Assembly (NCBI GenBank): GCA_019096155.1
Contig: JAHCVI010000001.1
Coordinates: 6,696,001 to 6,760,000, forward strand
Direction of reading: 5' to 3'
From: Staphylotrichum longicolle
Lineage: Eukaryota > Ascomycota > Sordariomycetes > Sordariales > Chaetomiaceae
Length of the DNA: 64,000 nt
In this document: positions 43,656-54,259 of the stretch, one piece after another
Numbering within the stretch: position 1 is the first letter of the stretch
How the letters are laid out: each line of letters opens with the position of its first letter
Notes under the pieces: model-generated
Told to the model about the DNA's origin: nothing
Database searches by the model: none
What the model saw: only the letters and a program-made list of their open reading frames with translations
Made by a program: the position numbers and the translations under genes

Positions 43656-44761
43656 TGAAGATCGTCTTCGGCTGTCGAGGGGAACAACTTTACGATGCAG
43701 CTCGAAACTCGACACGCTAAACACGACAGGAACTCTTCGATGTGGTTATATGGATTAAGCTCCTCATGTTCCTGCCAGGCTACGACCAGGGTCTCACAGA
43801 CAACGTGCCTAAGCGCAAGTGTAAGTCCTGGCACGGGGGCTTTGCTCCTCGGAGGTGACAGAAGACGGCGATGTCGTGCCCATGCACCAGCCTCCATCCT
43901 GGGGGTGCAGACTTGCGCAACTTGCATGTGGTCATGGCTCCCGATCTCGCTCGACCAGGGCCCAACCATCATCACGGAAGGGTGAGAGGAGGAGTGTACC
44001 CCCAAGGTCGGTACCAAAAAGTGATCAACCAGCGGATGCGTGTTTGATGCCATTCCGAGAGATCTCCGATCCCCTAAGGCTATGCAGCATGTCATGCAGA
44101 GCCATGCGGAGCGATTAAACCGTGGGGAGCATCTGTGATGATCTGTGATGTTGTGCTCATTAGTGCCGGTCACGTCAACTTCAGTTCTTAACCAAGCGAC
44201 GCGAGTGGTGCTGGTGGATCTAATCAGATCGATGGCGGTGGAGCTCTGTGCAAAGCGGATCTGGATCCTGGGAAAATACCCCTGAAGATGGGAATAAGGT
44301 ACCAGGTCCCTGTATTTTGGCAGCGTGGGGGGTCAATAATCCACGTAACGTTATTCACGTTACCAACTTGCTGGGAATGATGTTCTCCCACAAACAGATC
44401 ACGCAATCAGGGCAATACGGTACAGTACACACCGTTTAGTCTTTACCCTTTCCCCCTACCCCTGACATGTCGACAGGTCCTGGCCGAGTTCCGCGCTGTG
44501 GCCCATCGAGAGAAACTGAAGAGGATAGCATCATTTTAGCTCCAAGCACGTAGAAAACTTAAATCAACGGCGTTGCATGTGACGTGGGCTGTTCAACGTC
44601 ACCGGCGCTGAGGGGCATTGCTGACCGCGTAACCACAATCACCCCGCGTTGGGAAATCGAGAGATTGAGTTTCTTTGGCTTTTTATATCACCAGGGCAGA
44701 GTTCAGTGTGTCATGATGCCTTCCGCCGATTCCCCTGTCTCACCCCCAAGCTATCATCACC
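43656..44761. other. Divergent promoter region between the SSS symporter and FMN monooxygenase
   Basis: Shared 1.1-kb region with no credible ORF. It contains a TATAT motif at 44684-44688, about 75 bases before the monooxygenase ATG, and a tandem ATCTGTGATG repeat near 44130-44150. A TGATAG (GATA-factor type) site lies near 44752 on the minus strand, too little to claim nitrogen control. Confidence 0.45.
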
Positions 44762-46350
44762 ATGGCTAAAAAGCAGCTGATCCTCAATGCCTTTGTCGAG
44801 TCCTGCAGCGGGCATCAGTCCCCGGGTTTGTGGGCACACCCTGATGACCAGTCAACAAACTTTAACGATGTCAAACATTGGGTGAAGCTTGCCCAGCTGC
44901 TGGAGGCAGCAAACTTTCACGGCATCTTCATTGCCGACGTTCTGGTACGTCCCACCTCGCGGACTTGTCTCAAGGGTCGAACCCCTGGGTATCTCCTTCA
45001 GCTCAGATGTCACTAACAGTTTGAACTGATTTCAGGGGGCATACGATGTCTACAAAGGGCCCCGGAATCCCGACCCCGCCATCATCTCGGGCGCGCAGTG
45101 GCCCGTGAACGAGCCCCTAGCCGTCGTCTCTGCCATGGCCGCGGCCACTGAAAGCTTAGGATTTGGCGTGACGGTTGCGACAACATACGAGCAGCCGTAC
45201 CATCTCGCTCGCAGGCTGAGCACGGTAGACCACCTCTCAGGCGGAAGAGTCGGCTGGAACGTCGTGACAGGCTATCTTGACTCGGCCGCGAGGAACTTGG
45301 GACACACTGAGCAGCCGGCACACGATGAGCGATACGCCATTGCGGAGGAGTACATTGAGGTCATGTACAAGCTCTGGTAAGCAAATCAGGGACTCCGCCA
45401 CTTCTCCCTTTCCACGTCTCTCCTCCTTTCCTCTCGGTGACACGGCAGTTCTCTAACGGTAATCATCTCAACACAGGCAAGCATCGTGGAGAGATGACGC
45501 GGTAAAGCTGGATCGTGAAAAGCGAGTCTACCACGACCCCAAGCTGGTCCGCACCATCGACCACGTGGGCAAGTACTACACAGTCCCCGGTCCGCACATC
45601 TGCCAGCCGTCGCCGCAGCGCACGCCCGTGATCCTTCAGGCGGGCACATCTAAGGCGGGCAAGGCCTTCGCAGCCAAGCACGCCGAGGCCATCTTCGTGG
45701 CGGGCCACAGCCCGTCGGTGGTCGCCAAGAACATCGCCGACATCCGCGCCTCGGCGCGCGACGACTACGGCCGCGACCCGGCCTCTATCAAGTTCCTCGC
45801 GCTGTTCTGCCCCATCATCGGCGCCACCGAAGAGGCGGCGCGGGCCAAGTACGAGGAGTACCTCTCGTACGGGTCCGAGGACGGCGCGCTGGCGCTGTTT
45901 GGCGGGTGGACGGGCATCGACCTCGCGCAGTACGGCGACGACCAGGAGCTGCGCCACGTCGAGAGCAACGCCATCCGGTCCGCGGTCGAGGCGTGGTCCA
46001 AGGCGGCCCCCGGGATTCCCAAGTGGACCAAGCATACCGTGGCCAACCACATCAAGGTGGGCGGGCTGGGAGCGACGGCCGTGGGCACGCCGGAGCAGAT
46101 TGCGGATGAGATGGAAAGGTGGGTAAATGAGGCGGACGTTGACGGGTTCAATCTCGCCTACGCTCTCATGCCAGGGACGTTTGAGGACGTCATCCAACAC
46201 CTGCTTCCGGTGCTGAAGCAACGGGGATTGTTTTGGGATGGGTACACGGTCAAGGGTGGCACGTATCGTGAAAATATATACGGCAAGCCGGGCTTGTCGA
46301 GGCCTCCGGCTGATCACCCTGCGGCAAAGTATCACTGGAAGGCGGAGTAA
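44762..46350 (+). CDS. FMN-dependent monooxygenase of the NtaA/SnaA/DszA family
   Basis: Exons 44762-44944, 45036-45376 and 45477-46350; 465 aa; introns of 91 and 100 bp with GTACGT/TTCAG and GTAAGC/ACAG borders. This is a bacterial-luciferase-like TIM-barrel flavin enzyme of the two-component group. Visible hallmarks are LNAFVESCSGHQSPGLWAHP, NEPLAVVSAMAAATESLGFGVT, TYEQPYHLARRLSTVDHLSGGRVGWNVVT, HDERYAIAEEYIEV, HVGKYYTVPGPH, PVILQAGTSKAGKAFAAKHAEAIF and DGFNLAYALMPGTFEDV. Such enzymes take reduced FMN from a partner reductase and oxidise compounds such as aminopolycarboxylates, sulfones or sulfonates. No flavin reductase lies in this window. It is divergently paired with the SSS symporter, which suggests import followed by oxidation. 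Length is normal for the family and no break is visible. Confidence 0.93.
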
Positions 46351-47165
46351 TTCAGTGAGACTTCTAAATAACTGATATCACTGGTTGAAATATTCGATTT
46401 GATAATGGCTCCCCGATGTGCTGAGATTTCCAGGAGATTCTTAACCAGAGAACATTTTGTACTGGTGCTCACAATGACGTCGGTCTTGCCCCTTTCAACA
46501 CTGCATACTTCCCCATGGTCCTGGCTTTGTCTTCTTGTTTCTTCTCCCTTGCTGCACAAAGAGTCTGGTATTGAGACAGTCAAGCTGATTCCCTTTGCGA
46601 GGGTCGCGCTGAGTATTTATCCACCCAAGTAAAGCATTGGCGGGAAGTTTCCAATATCAGTTGACTTCAGCAAATCCCATGATACATTGTTTGTTGTCCG
46701 GTCCCAAATTCACAAGTTGCTATGTGGTATGCTCCTCAGGTGTCTCGGAAACCTCGGCCCTGTTTAGCAGCCAAACACCACAAAAGAGGGATCACAGCAT
46801 TCATGATTGTGTGATCAGAAAGTTCTTTGCCAGTAGCTGTTGGAGGATCTACGTTTTGACCCGTCTCTCGGACCCTCGTTCTCATGCCTTACTGGTTATT
46901 ACAGCTGTGCGCACAGCCTTTGTAGACTTACCAGCGATATACTCCGTACGACTGGTCTAGTGCGACGTCCGAAGTGCAACGGACATCCGCGTGAACAAGA
47001 CAAATGGGTGAAACATCGGCTGATTTTGGCAAACACTAAGCAGACAAAACAGCCCAACAGGTATGTGTTCTACATAGGTAGGTTGATATATAGTCTAGGA
47101 GGTCCTGCAGCTCCAACGCGAGAGTGTCCATCCCCAAGCACTCTCGTTTCACTCACATCTTCATC
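46351..47165. other. Intergenic region with a 5'-leader hairpin near its right end
   Basis: No supported gene. An 8-bp perfect inverted repeat at 47119-47146 lies just before the SnoaL-like ATG, and a GATATATAG stretch lies near 47085. Confidence 0.45.
47119..47146 (+). other. Short hairpin in the presumed 5' leader
   Basis: CGAGAGTG at 47119-47126 pairs perfectly with CACTCTCG at 47139-47146 across a 12-base loop, about 20 bases before the ATG at 47166. It could form in mRNA or be a palindromic protein site; chance is possible. Confidence 0.35.
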
Positions 47166-47747
47166 ATGCGTATCTCTACGTTCCTCCTCACCTCGCTTGT
47201 CCCTGTCTGTCTTGGGGCGACATCCTCCAAATCCGATGGCTCAGATACCCAGCCGGACGCCTACGAAGCCATCCACCAGAGGGAGTCGATTCTCGCCGAG
47301 ACGTTGGACACCAAGGACTGGGACCGCCTTGGCGAGTCAATGACAAAAGACGTCGTCTACGACAGCAGGCCTTTGGGTTCGGACTACGGCGGGCTCTCTG
47401 TTGGTCTTCAGCAAGTCATCGAGAATACCAAAAAGGCATTTGGGGACGCCAAAGTTGCACACCATGTCTCCAATGCAATCATCAAACTGAACCGTGACGC
47501 AACCGAGGCCAATGTTACTACCTAGTGCGTTGTTCCCTCCGGGTCTAGGGTTTTGTATGCTAATACCTGTAGTATCGTCTGGTCTCGCTGGGAGCCGAAT
47601 GCGCTTCATGACCCGAAAAAGACGTTCCGGATCTACGAGAGATGTGACGACAAGTTTGTGGTGGATGACGGGAAGTGGAAACTGAAGTACAGCTTGGTCA
47701 CGAACTTGGCGCCAAAGGTTGAGAATCCCTACTTCAATGATGATTAG
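47166..47747 (+). CDS. Secreted SnoaL/NTF2-like protein
   Basis: Exons 47166-47524 and 47573-47747; 177 aa; the 48-bp intron has a GTGCGT donor, a GCTAAT branch site and a TGTAG acceptor. A signal peptide (MRISTFLLTSLVPVCLGA) is followed by an acidic Ser-rich spacer and an NTF2-like cone fold of the SnoaL type: DAYEAIHQRESILAETLDTKDWDRL, MTKDVVYDSRPLG, a central YIVWSRWE strand, and the C-terminal FRIYERCDDKFVVDDGKWKLK. Members are small binding or isomerase-like enzymes. Catalytic residues cannot be assigned here, so function is open. It lies downstream of the FMN monooxygenase on the same strand, 815 bp away. Confidence 0.82.
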
Positions 47748-48275
47748 GACTTGGAATAGCAACGATGGTATTACAGGCACCTAGATACTGGTAGTTTCTT
47801 TACCTTCCTGAGCTTCAGTTCAATGCCTCCCATAGTTCTACATAAACCATGCTGGCTCTAAGGGCCTCTGGCATTATGTACCAGCAAAACATACCAGGTA
47901 TGCTCTCAGCAAGTGTCCTATTATTTAGACACGAATAAAGTCATGAATTCTCTTCTCCCTACCTCGTTATTCAAATGGAATACACTGTCCTTGCTGCCTC
48001 AGTGTGGTGGGCTCATGTTCCCCGCGGATTGTGCAATCATGCGCCAGTGCTTGATTAGCAATCAGACCTTGCAAACCAGGGATCAGTCCCTTTAGCGGTA
48101 TCGTGTACGAAGTATGTACCTTATAATAAATTCCAACCGGTGTTGCGACGGTCGTTCTGCATGGGCAGAGTTCAAGGTTTCCATGGAACGTCCATCACAG
48201 CCAGCTCGACATACCTACTTTAACCAAGAGACACAATTCAGACTATCCTAGCAACTGCAACCCCCTCAACTCACC
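47748..48275. other. Intergenic region
   Basis: Promoter space of the orphan gene at 48276. No specific element was identified. Confidence 0.45.
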
Positions 48276-49181
48276 ATGTCTCCGAGTCAAAACAACTTGT
48301 CAAACTCTACCGAGTTTGTCGGCAGCTCTCCCGGCCTCAACTCCATCGACACCAAAGAACAACAAGGCACGCTTCCGCGACCATCGCTCTTCAACGAATG
48401 GCGCTTCCGCCCTGGGGCGTACACGGCACGGGAATTCGTCCACGAGATCGCCATCCTGTTCGAAAGCATCATCGTCCAGCTGGGACCCGACCAGTCCGGC
48501 GATGCAGACTCGCGCACCATTCTCCTGGACGGCCTGCGCTCCAGCCTCTCACACGAGGGCCCTGAGGCGACGCTGCCCCTTGCCGACTGGCAGAGCAACC
48601 AACCTTCCGACCTGACGCGCCACATCTCACGCATCGGTCAGACGCTCTTTCAGTACGCCGCCGAGGCCAGCAGCTCTCTTGTTCCTGGGGACCCCTCCCT
48701 CACCGTCCACAGCTCCTGCAAGGGCCACAAATGGACCCCGGCAGCGGCCCAGCTTTTGTGCGGCCCCCGAGGCTCTCGCGTCCTCATGATGCTGTACAAC
48801 GAGTGGCTTCACCAGTTGACGTGCTTGCGCGACTTTCTGATTGCGTTTGACAATTTTGAGGAGGTGGTGCTCAACTTGGACAACCCGTCGCGGCCCGGAA
48901 CGCGGCCGATGGAGGACGTGCGCGAGGCCTTGTTGGCGCAGGTCAGGAGTGGACAAGTCTCCCGCGGGGTGCTTCTCGAGACCGCAAAGGTGCTTACGGG
49001 ACCAGCTCTGCCGGCGGGTGGCTATGGGTTTCAGTACAATCAGGGGCTGGTGCCGCCAGCCGATCTGTTCTCCCGATCCACCTCCGATAGTCTTTTGCAT
49101 TACAGTCCGACTTTGATCGTGCACGAGGCAAATCAGCAGCCGGTTCTCTTTGCGTCGGCACCTGCTTGTTTGGGGGGTTGA
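48276..49181 (+). CDS. Hypothetical 301-aa protein
   Basis: Single uninterrupted exon with good start context (TCACCATGTC). I do not recognise the family. The first 30 residues are Ser/Asn-rich. The rest appears alpha-helical and includes a Trp-anchored segment (FNEWRFRPGAYTAREFVHEIAILFE), a lone CKGHKWTPAAAQLLCG and a hydrophobic helix (LMMLYNEWLHQLTCLRDFLIAFDNFEEVVLNL). No signal peptide or clear membrane span is present. Codon use is GC-rich like its neighbours and the opposite strand is less regular, so it is probably real. It could be a regulatory or clade-specific protein; nothing in the sequence decides. Confidence 0.65.
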   Translation: MSPSQNNLSNSTEFVGSSPGLNSIDTKEQQGTLPRPSLFNEWRFRPGAYTAREFVHEIAILFESIIVQLGPDQSGDADSRTILLDGLRSSLSHEGPEATLPLADWQSNQPSDLTRHISRIGQTLFQYAAEASSSLVPGDPSLTVHSSCKGHKWTPAAAQLLCGPRGSRVLMMLYNEWLHQLTCLRDFLIAFDNFEEVVLNLDNPSRPGTRPMEDVREALLAQVRSGQVSRGVLLETAKVLTGPALPAGGYGFQYNQGLVPPADLFSRSTSDSLLHYSPTLIVHEANQQPVLFASAPACLGG

Positions 49182-50264
49182 GGGCCTTAGATACGTATTG
49201 ACGCACGTCGATGGTGGAGATACAAGGGTCAAGTAGTGAAGAGAAAGGTTTCCTTCAGTTTCCTCTCTGCGCTCTCAAATACCATAGCAGCCTTCTTTTC
49301 TTCCTTGTGTTCTTCTGTTCTTGTTTGCCTATACTCTTCTTGTTTTCTAGAATGGACTGAGTTCAATCAGAGAGAAGAAAAGGGGTCAACTCGCTCGCCT
49401 TATGGGGAGATAAGATAAGGTAGCTGAGTGCGGTCGGTACCTGCCACAGTTGAAGACTCTCTTTGGCCCACCCATCCACGAAACCATTGCAAATCATCCT
49501 TCTTCCAGTAGCTACTACTTGGACCAAGTCAGCAAGGTGCCTTCTTCAGTGTGGGTGGCAGGGCAGCCTTCTCCCGCATTTCCTCAACGGTTACCCTGTC
49601 ATTAGAGAATCGCACAAAATCCACCAACTTCCTCATCTGTCTTCTTCAGCTCGAGTGCCACAGTCAACGAGGGATGTGGCTGAGCATCTGCCTCAGCTCT
49701 GTGCCGCAGTGGGGCAGCGGCGCGGAGTGCCATTTTCGTGCCTCGGCGCCTGGAAAACACTCCCCACTCTGTTGCCGCCAACCTCCAACGGGGAATGAAG
49801 GCCTGGGCGCCCGCTCCAACAGGGTCCTCCTAGGTGCGGTCAGGCCCGTCCCGGCATCTTGGAGACGCCAAGCATTCTGTTTGTCCCTGGGGTTCATCGG
49901 CGCTTAAACTCAGCCTCGTGGTTCCAGGTTCCCACCATTTTCCACTGGGTCAAGCAGGCGAACGTCTGGGAGCGGCGCTGCCGCAGGCAGCTTTCCCGCA
50001 CCATGTTGCCAAGCTGAATTGCTGCTCACACCTCCTGCAACGGATGTCCTCTTCTAATTAACTCCTGCTCTCCCACCGGCCGCTGGATCGCTGGACCGCG
50101 ACAGATGCGGCAGATGCATTGCGACATGGGTCTTTCTGCCCAGACGATGCGGGGACCCCTGATTTCCACCTGCTGCTGTTTCTGACTGGATCCCGTCTCC
50201 CGTCTGAGCCTCTGGGCACTTTCCCCGCGTTCCCCTCGCGACTCTGTCCCCTCGCGTGGTCGCG
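49182..50264. other. Intergenic region
   Basis: 1.1 kb with only short overlapping frames; no supported gene or element. Confidence 0.5.
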
Positions 50265-53020
50265 ATGGCGGACCCCGAGTCTCCCGACCCGGGGCCGTTC
50301 TCCAGCTTCGCCCGGTTTGTCGCCGAGACCAGAAAAAAATACATCGGTCGAGATCTCGCCGACAATCCCAAGCCATACGTCCCACTAAGCGCTCTTCAGA
50401 AGTTTTGGGAGCCAGCCAGGATCTCGAGTGTGCTCAGCGCATTTCCTCATCGCCTGGACATCAGCGTGGGCCTCATCACGCGATCGTACCTGCGCATCTT
50501 TTCCACTCTCGTCTACACGGATCCCGACGCTGTCCGCACTCTCGAAGACTTGTTCATCAGCTACAACTTTACCGACGAGAAGCTGCCATGGGGCAGCCGC
50601 CCAAGAGAATGGCCCAACACTCCATTCTTCAAAAAGCTCTTCAAGAAGATTGCGCGAGACCAGTGGCAATTCTTCCCCCTTCATTTCCACCCTGATCGAC
50701 TGCACAACCGCCTCATCCGTGATCAGCATGTCCTGCCCATCCGCTTCACCGAGGAGATTGCCCAGGGCACTGCGGCCAGTGTCCGCGCCTTCGCCATTCT
50801 CCCCGAATATAACGATCTTGCCCCCAAGGTATGTTTTCCCCGCAGCTCCCCCGTCTCCTGTCCCTCGTGTTTGGATCCATCCCGAGTTAGATTCCTTGCA
50901 ACGGCTGACTCTCGAGCGTTATAGGACAAACAAGGCCGTCCCATGCGAGACACGTTTGTCTTCAAGATCTATCACAACCAGAAGCACGAATCCTCCTACA
51001 ACAACGAACGCGTTGCGCTGCTGCGGCTCGGCTCCAGCCCATCGCCCAACGTCGTCAAGTTCTACGGATCTCTCCAGCAGCATGGGTCTTTCTCTCTGAT
51101 ACTGGAGCATGCCGACGGCGGGGATCTGGGCCAGTTTTTCGCCAACGCGCCCCCACCCCCGACAGTCGGCGATGTCGCCTTGTTCTGGAGGAGCCTCTTC
51201 CAGGTCTTTGCAGGTCTGGAGAGGATCCACCAACTCATGTCGTTCGATGAGAAGTTGATTATCAAGGGGTAGCTGAGTCCGTGGTCAGAATGCATTCAAG
51301 AGCAAAGCTAATTCTCGTTGGTGCAGCATTCACGAAGACATCCGCCCGGAAAACATCCTTCTCATGAAGGGCGCGTCGGGATCTCCTTACGACTTCATTC
51401 CGAAAATAGCCGATTTCGGCCTCTACAGCCGCGTCAGAACGGCCAAGGTGGGTTCAGGTATGGGGCTGGATCATTACGGCAACCAACGATTCAGTGAGTA
51501 TCAGGCCCCTCGGGACCACTTTCTGGCACATCGCGTTGACGAACTGCCACCTAGGTTCCCCCGAGTGTTGCCATCACACAATATCACGCCACAGCGGAAT
51601 GAACATGATCACAACAGTAGCCGATATTTTTTCTATCGGTGCCGTCCTCAGCCACACCGTCGCGTGGGTGGTCGGCGGGTGCGAGGAGCAAGAACTGTAT
51701 TTCAAGGCCCGCAAAGCCCACCACGACACGAACCTGCGCAGGTTCAAGAACAGCGGCTACGAGGGCTGCTTCCACGACAGCATCGAGCCACTGCCCGTAG
51801 TGGCGGAACAACACAAGCTGTTTCGCAAACGCCTCGACCCCTCGGACCATGTAACCCCGAGGGTGCTCGAGTGGGTCGAGCAACACATGCTCCGGGGCGC
51901 ACGAGACCGTCAAAAAGCGAAAGACATTCTAGAAATGTACGAACAGTTTGACGACAGCCGCTCTAAAGGGTCGCCATTGCCCACGCCGGCTGCTGTCACA
52001 GAGGCGACGCTGCAACTTTCAGACTTGTCTGTCCAGGCGGCATCTCCGCCGTCGGCCACCAACGGTGCCTCCGAGTCGCCTCTGGTCGCCGCTCCTTCGG
52101 TCGTTGACTCGGAGCCTGTTGCCCGACTTGCCGAGGAGGTCGTGCTGTCATCTCCTGGCCAAGACGCGATCACCCCAGCTTCTGACCTCTCCCCTCCGCT
52201 GCAACCGAACGACTCCAGTTCGACCATCCAACCCTCCGTCGACGAACCCGTGGTTCCCTCGCCACTGCACCCCCACGTCGGCATCACCCAGATCCACGAA
52301 TTCTTCAAGGCCGACCCGCACCAAGGCAGGCTCGCCGACCCGGACACGGCGGAGCTCGTCGACGTGCTCGAGTACAACTGCGGCGGGCGCGACCAGTTCT
52401 TCTTCATCGACGACTCGGCCAGCATGCGCGCCGACAGCGCGACCATCGCCGCCGGCTTCCGCGCGCTGGCCTGCATCGCCAAGCGGCTCGACCCGAACCG
52501 CGTCGAGCTCGCCTTCGCCTCGCGGCCCCGCAAGGTCCACCGCGCCCGCCGTACCACCCGCCTGCTCCGCCTCGTCGCGCGCTGCGAGTACAAGGGCGAC
52601 GGCCACCTCATGGAGAACCGCCTCGGCGCGCTCATCGACGGCGCCATCATCCCGCGCCTGCCCTACAAGATCCTCGGCCGCAACGTCAACCTGTGGGCGC
52701 GCAAGCAGGTCAGCCTCTACGTCTTCACCGACGGCGACTGGGGCGACGCGGCCCACTGCGGCGACGCCTGCGGCGTCGAGCGGCCCATCCAGCGGCTCAT
52801 TGACGAGCTGAAGAAGCGCCGGCTGGACCGGACGCAGGTCAGCCTGCACTTTGTCATGTTTGGCGACAAGGCCAACGGGCGGAAGCACCTGGAGCGGCTG
52901 GACGAGTTTGGGCGGGAGGACGGGTGGGATATCGTCGATGTTAAACATATCAAGACGGGGGTGGGTGGGATGATTATTGGGCCGTTGACTCGGTCCAATG
53001 ACGATATCCCGACCAGTTAG
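50265..53020 (+). CDS. Protein kinase-like domain fused to a von Willebrand factor A domain
   Basis: Exons 50265-50828, 50925-51268, 51327-51493 and 51555-53020; 846 aa; introns of 96, 58 and 61 bp are GT-AG and frame-consistent. Residues 1-185 form an uncharacterised N-terminal region. A kinase domain spans about 190-480: FVFKIYHN (VAIK-like Lys), VVKFYGSLQQHGSFSLILEHADGGDL, catalytic loop IHEDIRPENILL (D307, N312; HED instead of HRD) and ADFGLYS (DFG at 332-334). A Ser/Pro-rich linker of about 100 residues follows, then a vWA domain from about 640 with a MIDAS-type DDSAS (D644, S646, S648) in FFFIDDSASM and later VSLYVFTDGDWGD. Activity looks possible because Lys, Asp, Asn and DFG are all present. 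A metal-dependent ligand-binding vWA on the same chain suggests a sensor/adaptor kinase. The role is unknown. Confidence 0.88.
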
Positions 53021-53216
53021 TTATTGATATGAGGGTGGGCTACTTCCTTGATGTTGTTGTTTGCCTTATGTTTGGATACCCTGGATTGGGCGGCGTTCTA
53101 TACCAAGTAACTGGAGTTGCTACTTTATGTTTTAGGGTTGTTTTCCGTGCTTAAAGCCTGTCTATAATATCTATGAGTTTGGTGTATCTACAATGACCGC
53201 CCATCTATGGAACCCC

Positions 53217-54259
53217 TCAACTGGAATCCGTGCGCGTCCGCTTCTCGGCCTCCAGGAACTGCGCAAACGAATCCCTCATCGACTCGTTGAGGGGAATGTA
53301 CTTGATTCCCAGGATGCGCTCGGCCTTGCTTCCGTCCACCTGATACACCTTCTCGCTCTGTCCCGCCCCGGGGTTGCCGACGGGAGGCGGCTCCGAAGCT
53401 CCGGGATCTCTGCCCGAGCGGCGTCCACGGCACTCTGATAATCGAAGTGCGTCCGAGCAGAAACCGCTGGCCGGCGGCCTCCTCCCGCTCGAAGGCGGCG
53501 ATGTGCGCAGCAGCCAGGACGCGGACGTCGACGAAACGCGGCAAAGTCGGTGTGAGGTACCGTTTCGGCGTCGAGCAGCCTGAAGAGCGTCTGGCTCGAC
53601 GTGTTGAGGTGGGCTGTGCCGCTGAGCCCGCCGACGTGCGGGCCAAAGACCCACGTCGGCTGGGTGGTGGCCAGCGTGAAGCTTGGTTTTTCGGCCGCCA
53701 TCCACCACCACATGGCCTTCTCGGCGAGAGCCTTGGACGCACAGTAAGCGGTCACGGTGTCGGCGGTCGCGGCCTGCTCGTACGTCACGGGGTTCCAGTC
53801 CTTCTCCGTGTAAGTGTACCCAGGCCTGAGCCCTTGGCTGAGGTCGAGGATGCAGGCGATCGAGGACGTGTTGACGATCCGGCGGACGTCCGGTCCATAC
53901 CGCTTGGCGGCCTCGAGAATGGCAGTGGCGCCGCCGATGGCCGGGTTGAGGAGGTCGCGGGTGTTGTCCTCGACCTTCAAGGCAAATTTGGCTGCGACGT
54001 TGATCACGCCCGTGATAGGCGCGGCGACACCAGCAAAGGCTGCTTCGTAGGACTCGATCCAAGTCATGTCGGGCACAATGGCAAAGGACAGCTTGGAGCC
54101 GTAGTCGGCAAAAGTGGCGCGAAGTTTGGCCGTCGACGCCTCCGAACGCACCGTGCCGCGGACATGGTAGCCCTTCTCCAGAGCCAACTTGACGATAGGG
54201 CCAGCCACAAAGCTGTTTGCGCCCGTAACGAGAAGAGTCTGCTCTGATGGGGACGGCAT
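53217..54259 (-). CDS. Extended short-chain reductase (dihydroflavonol-reductase/GRE2-like), frame broken
   Basis: Single-exon minus-strand gene from ATG 54259 to stop 53217, about 347 aa if the frame is followed through breaks. Extended SDR hallmarks: LLVTGANSFVAGPIVKLALEKGYHVRGTVRS (NAD(P) loop), NVAAKFAL, INTSS-like IVNTSS, catalytic YCASKALAEKAMW (YxxxK) and QPTWVFGPHVG. This group reduces ketone or aldehyde groups of small molecules with NADPH. After LLDAETVPHTDF the frame shifts near 53540 (continuing PRFVDVR, then AAAHIAAFEREEAAGQRFLLG), again near 53453 (HFDYQSAVDAARAEIPELRSRLP) and again near 53383 (VGNPGAGQSEKVYQVDGSKAERILGIKYIPL). No stops or other decay are seen between the shifts. 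Family is clear; intactness depends on resequencing. Confidence 0.82.

Noticed and set aside
53447..54247. 266-codon plus-strand open frame
   Set aside because: Antisense to the extended SDR, which has the full NAD-binding and YxxxK motifs.
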